Shown in pieces: positions 63,902-64,000 of a stretch of 64,000 nucleotides of DNA. A model generated the notes under the pieces. That model had not been told where the DNA came from. It saw nothing but the letters and a program-made list of their open reading frames with translations, and did no database searches. The position numbers and the translations under genes were made by a program. The stretch is taken from positions 1-64,000 of the forward strand of contig CM048572.1 in assembly GCA_026413225.1 (NCBI GenBank). Direction: 5' to 3'. The DNA is from Otis tarda (Eukaryota; Chordata; Aves; Otidiformes; Otididae). The first letter of the stretch is position 1; the number at the start of each line of letters is the position of its first letter.

Positions 63902-63983
63902 GGGTGTACGGGTATTTAACCCTTTTTTGCGCAGCATTAAATTGAAGGCTTGGCTTGACGGTATCCGTGTGATGCCCTGCTTT

Positions 63984-63996
63984 CCCCGGAGCGGGG
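63984..63996. other. Short GC hairpin at the window edge
   Basis: CCCCG-GAG-CGGGG is a perfect 5 bp inverted repeat with a 3 nt loop. An overlapping alternative, GGAGC-GGG-GCTCC, occupies 63,988-64,000. With the window ending here I cannot tell whether it belongs to a larger element. Confidence 0.4.
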
Positions 63997-64000
63997 CTCC

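Larger units (their letters stand above)
63692..64000. other. Non-array flanking sequence
   Basis: From TGTGGAGTAACG onward there is no monomer homology. The segment is G-rich and repetitive up to about 63,905, then becomes more AT-rich (TATTTAACCC, a T6 run, GCATTAAATTG) and ends in a GC-rich short hairpin. Open frames across it are short and reflect the minisatellite. I do not recognise a gene, tRNA, rRNA or named mobile element; 309 bp is too little to classify it. Confidence 0.85.

Noticed and set aside
63913..63928. TATA-like TATTTAA followed by a T6 run in the flank, considered as a promoter or Pol III terminator
   Set aside because: Both are short AT motifs expected by chance. No A/B box, transcript structure or gene is visible near them.
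63704..63937. Minus-strand 77-residue frame in the flank
   Set aside because: It is the translated minisatellite (three similar peptide segments) with no homology I recognise.
63692..64000. Possible SINE, LTR or tRNA in the flank
   Set aside because: I looked for tRNA-like boxes, terminal inverted repeats and target duplications and saw none. The segment is too short to judge.
63981..64000. Shared GGGGCTCC and GCTCCGGG octamers between flank and monomer
   Set aside because: Eight-base GC-rich matches are expected by chance, and the neighbouring bases do not align, so this is not an outlying monomer.

Overview
This window is almost entirely one satellite DNA array. From base 1 to about 63,691 I find nothing but head-to-tail copies of a GC-rich unit of about 191 bp, all in the same orientation. 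Dividing length by unit gives roughly 330 copies. The array runs off the left edge and ends near 63,691, where about 309 bp of unrelated sequence begins. I see no credible protein-coding gene, rRNA, tRNA, CRISPR array or complete mobile element. All long open frames are read-through of the repeat. The unit is not a multiple of three, several frames on both strands are equally open, and longer frames appear only where small indels make neighbouring copies 192 bp.

The organism is best described as a eukaryote, probably with germline CpG methylation; I cannot name the species. Reasons are the size of the array, a unit close to a nucleosome repeat length, nested higher-order repeats, and a variant pattern rich in CpG to TpG/CpA changes. 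The unit carries, in order: a CpG-rich head (CACGAACGTCGG), an inverted CCAAT box, a short hairpin (CCCTG-ACGAA-CAGGG), three abutting palindromes (CAGCTG, CACGTG, GGGCGCCC), and two A-tracts about one helical turn apart.

Layout: (1) 1 to about 20 kb, very noisy copies with scattered 1-10 bp insertions, including a 3.72 kb-spaced duplication and a four-monomer duplication. (2) 20-31 kb, cleaner copies with 6-monomer and 19-monomer periodicities. (3) 31-36.7 kb, a 7-8 monomer periodicity. (4) 36.7-41.6 kb, a 12/11 monomer higher-order repeat. (5) 41.6-43.97 kb, copies that include two truncated units with readable junctions. (6) 43.97-62.75 kb, the most homogeneous part: a mosaic of two module families, one always 9 monomers and one of 12, 8, 14, 8 and 12 monomers, whose size variants are explained by in-register loss or gain of whole monomers. 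(7) 62.75-63.69 kb, the last units. (8) 63,692-64,000, flanking DNA with a degenerate 41-53 bp minisatellite.

There are no genes to work together. The interest lies in the recent history of unequal exchange recorded in the modules, the conserved dyad and palindromes in every unit, and a partial resemblance to a CENP-B box. A centromeric or other heterochromatic role is possible but is inference only. All counts and alignments were made by eye.
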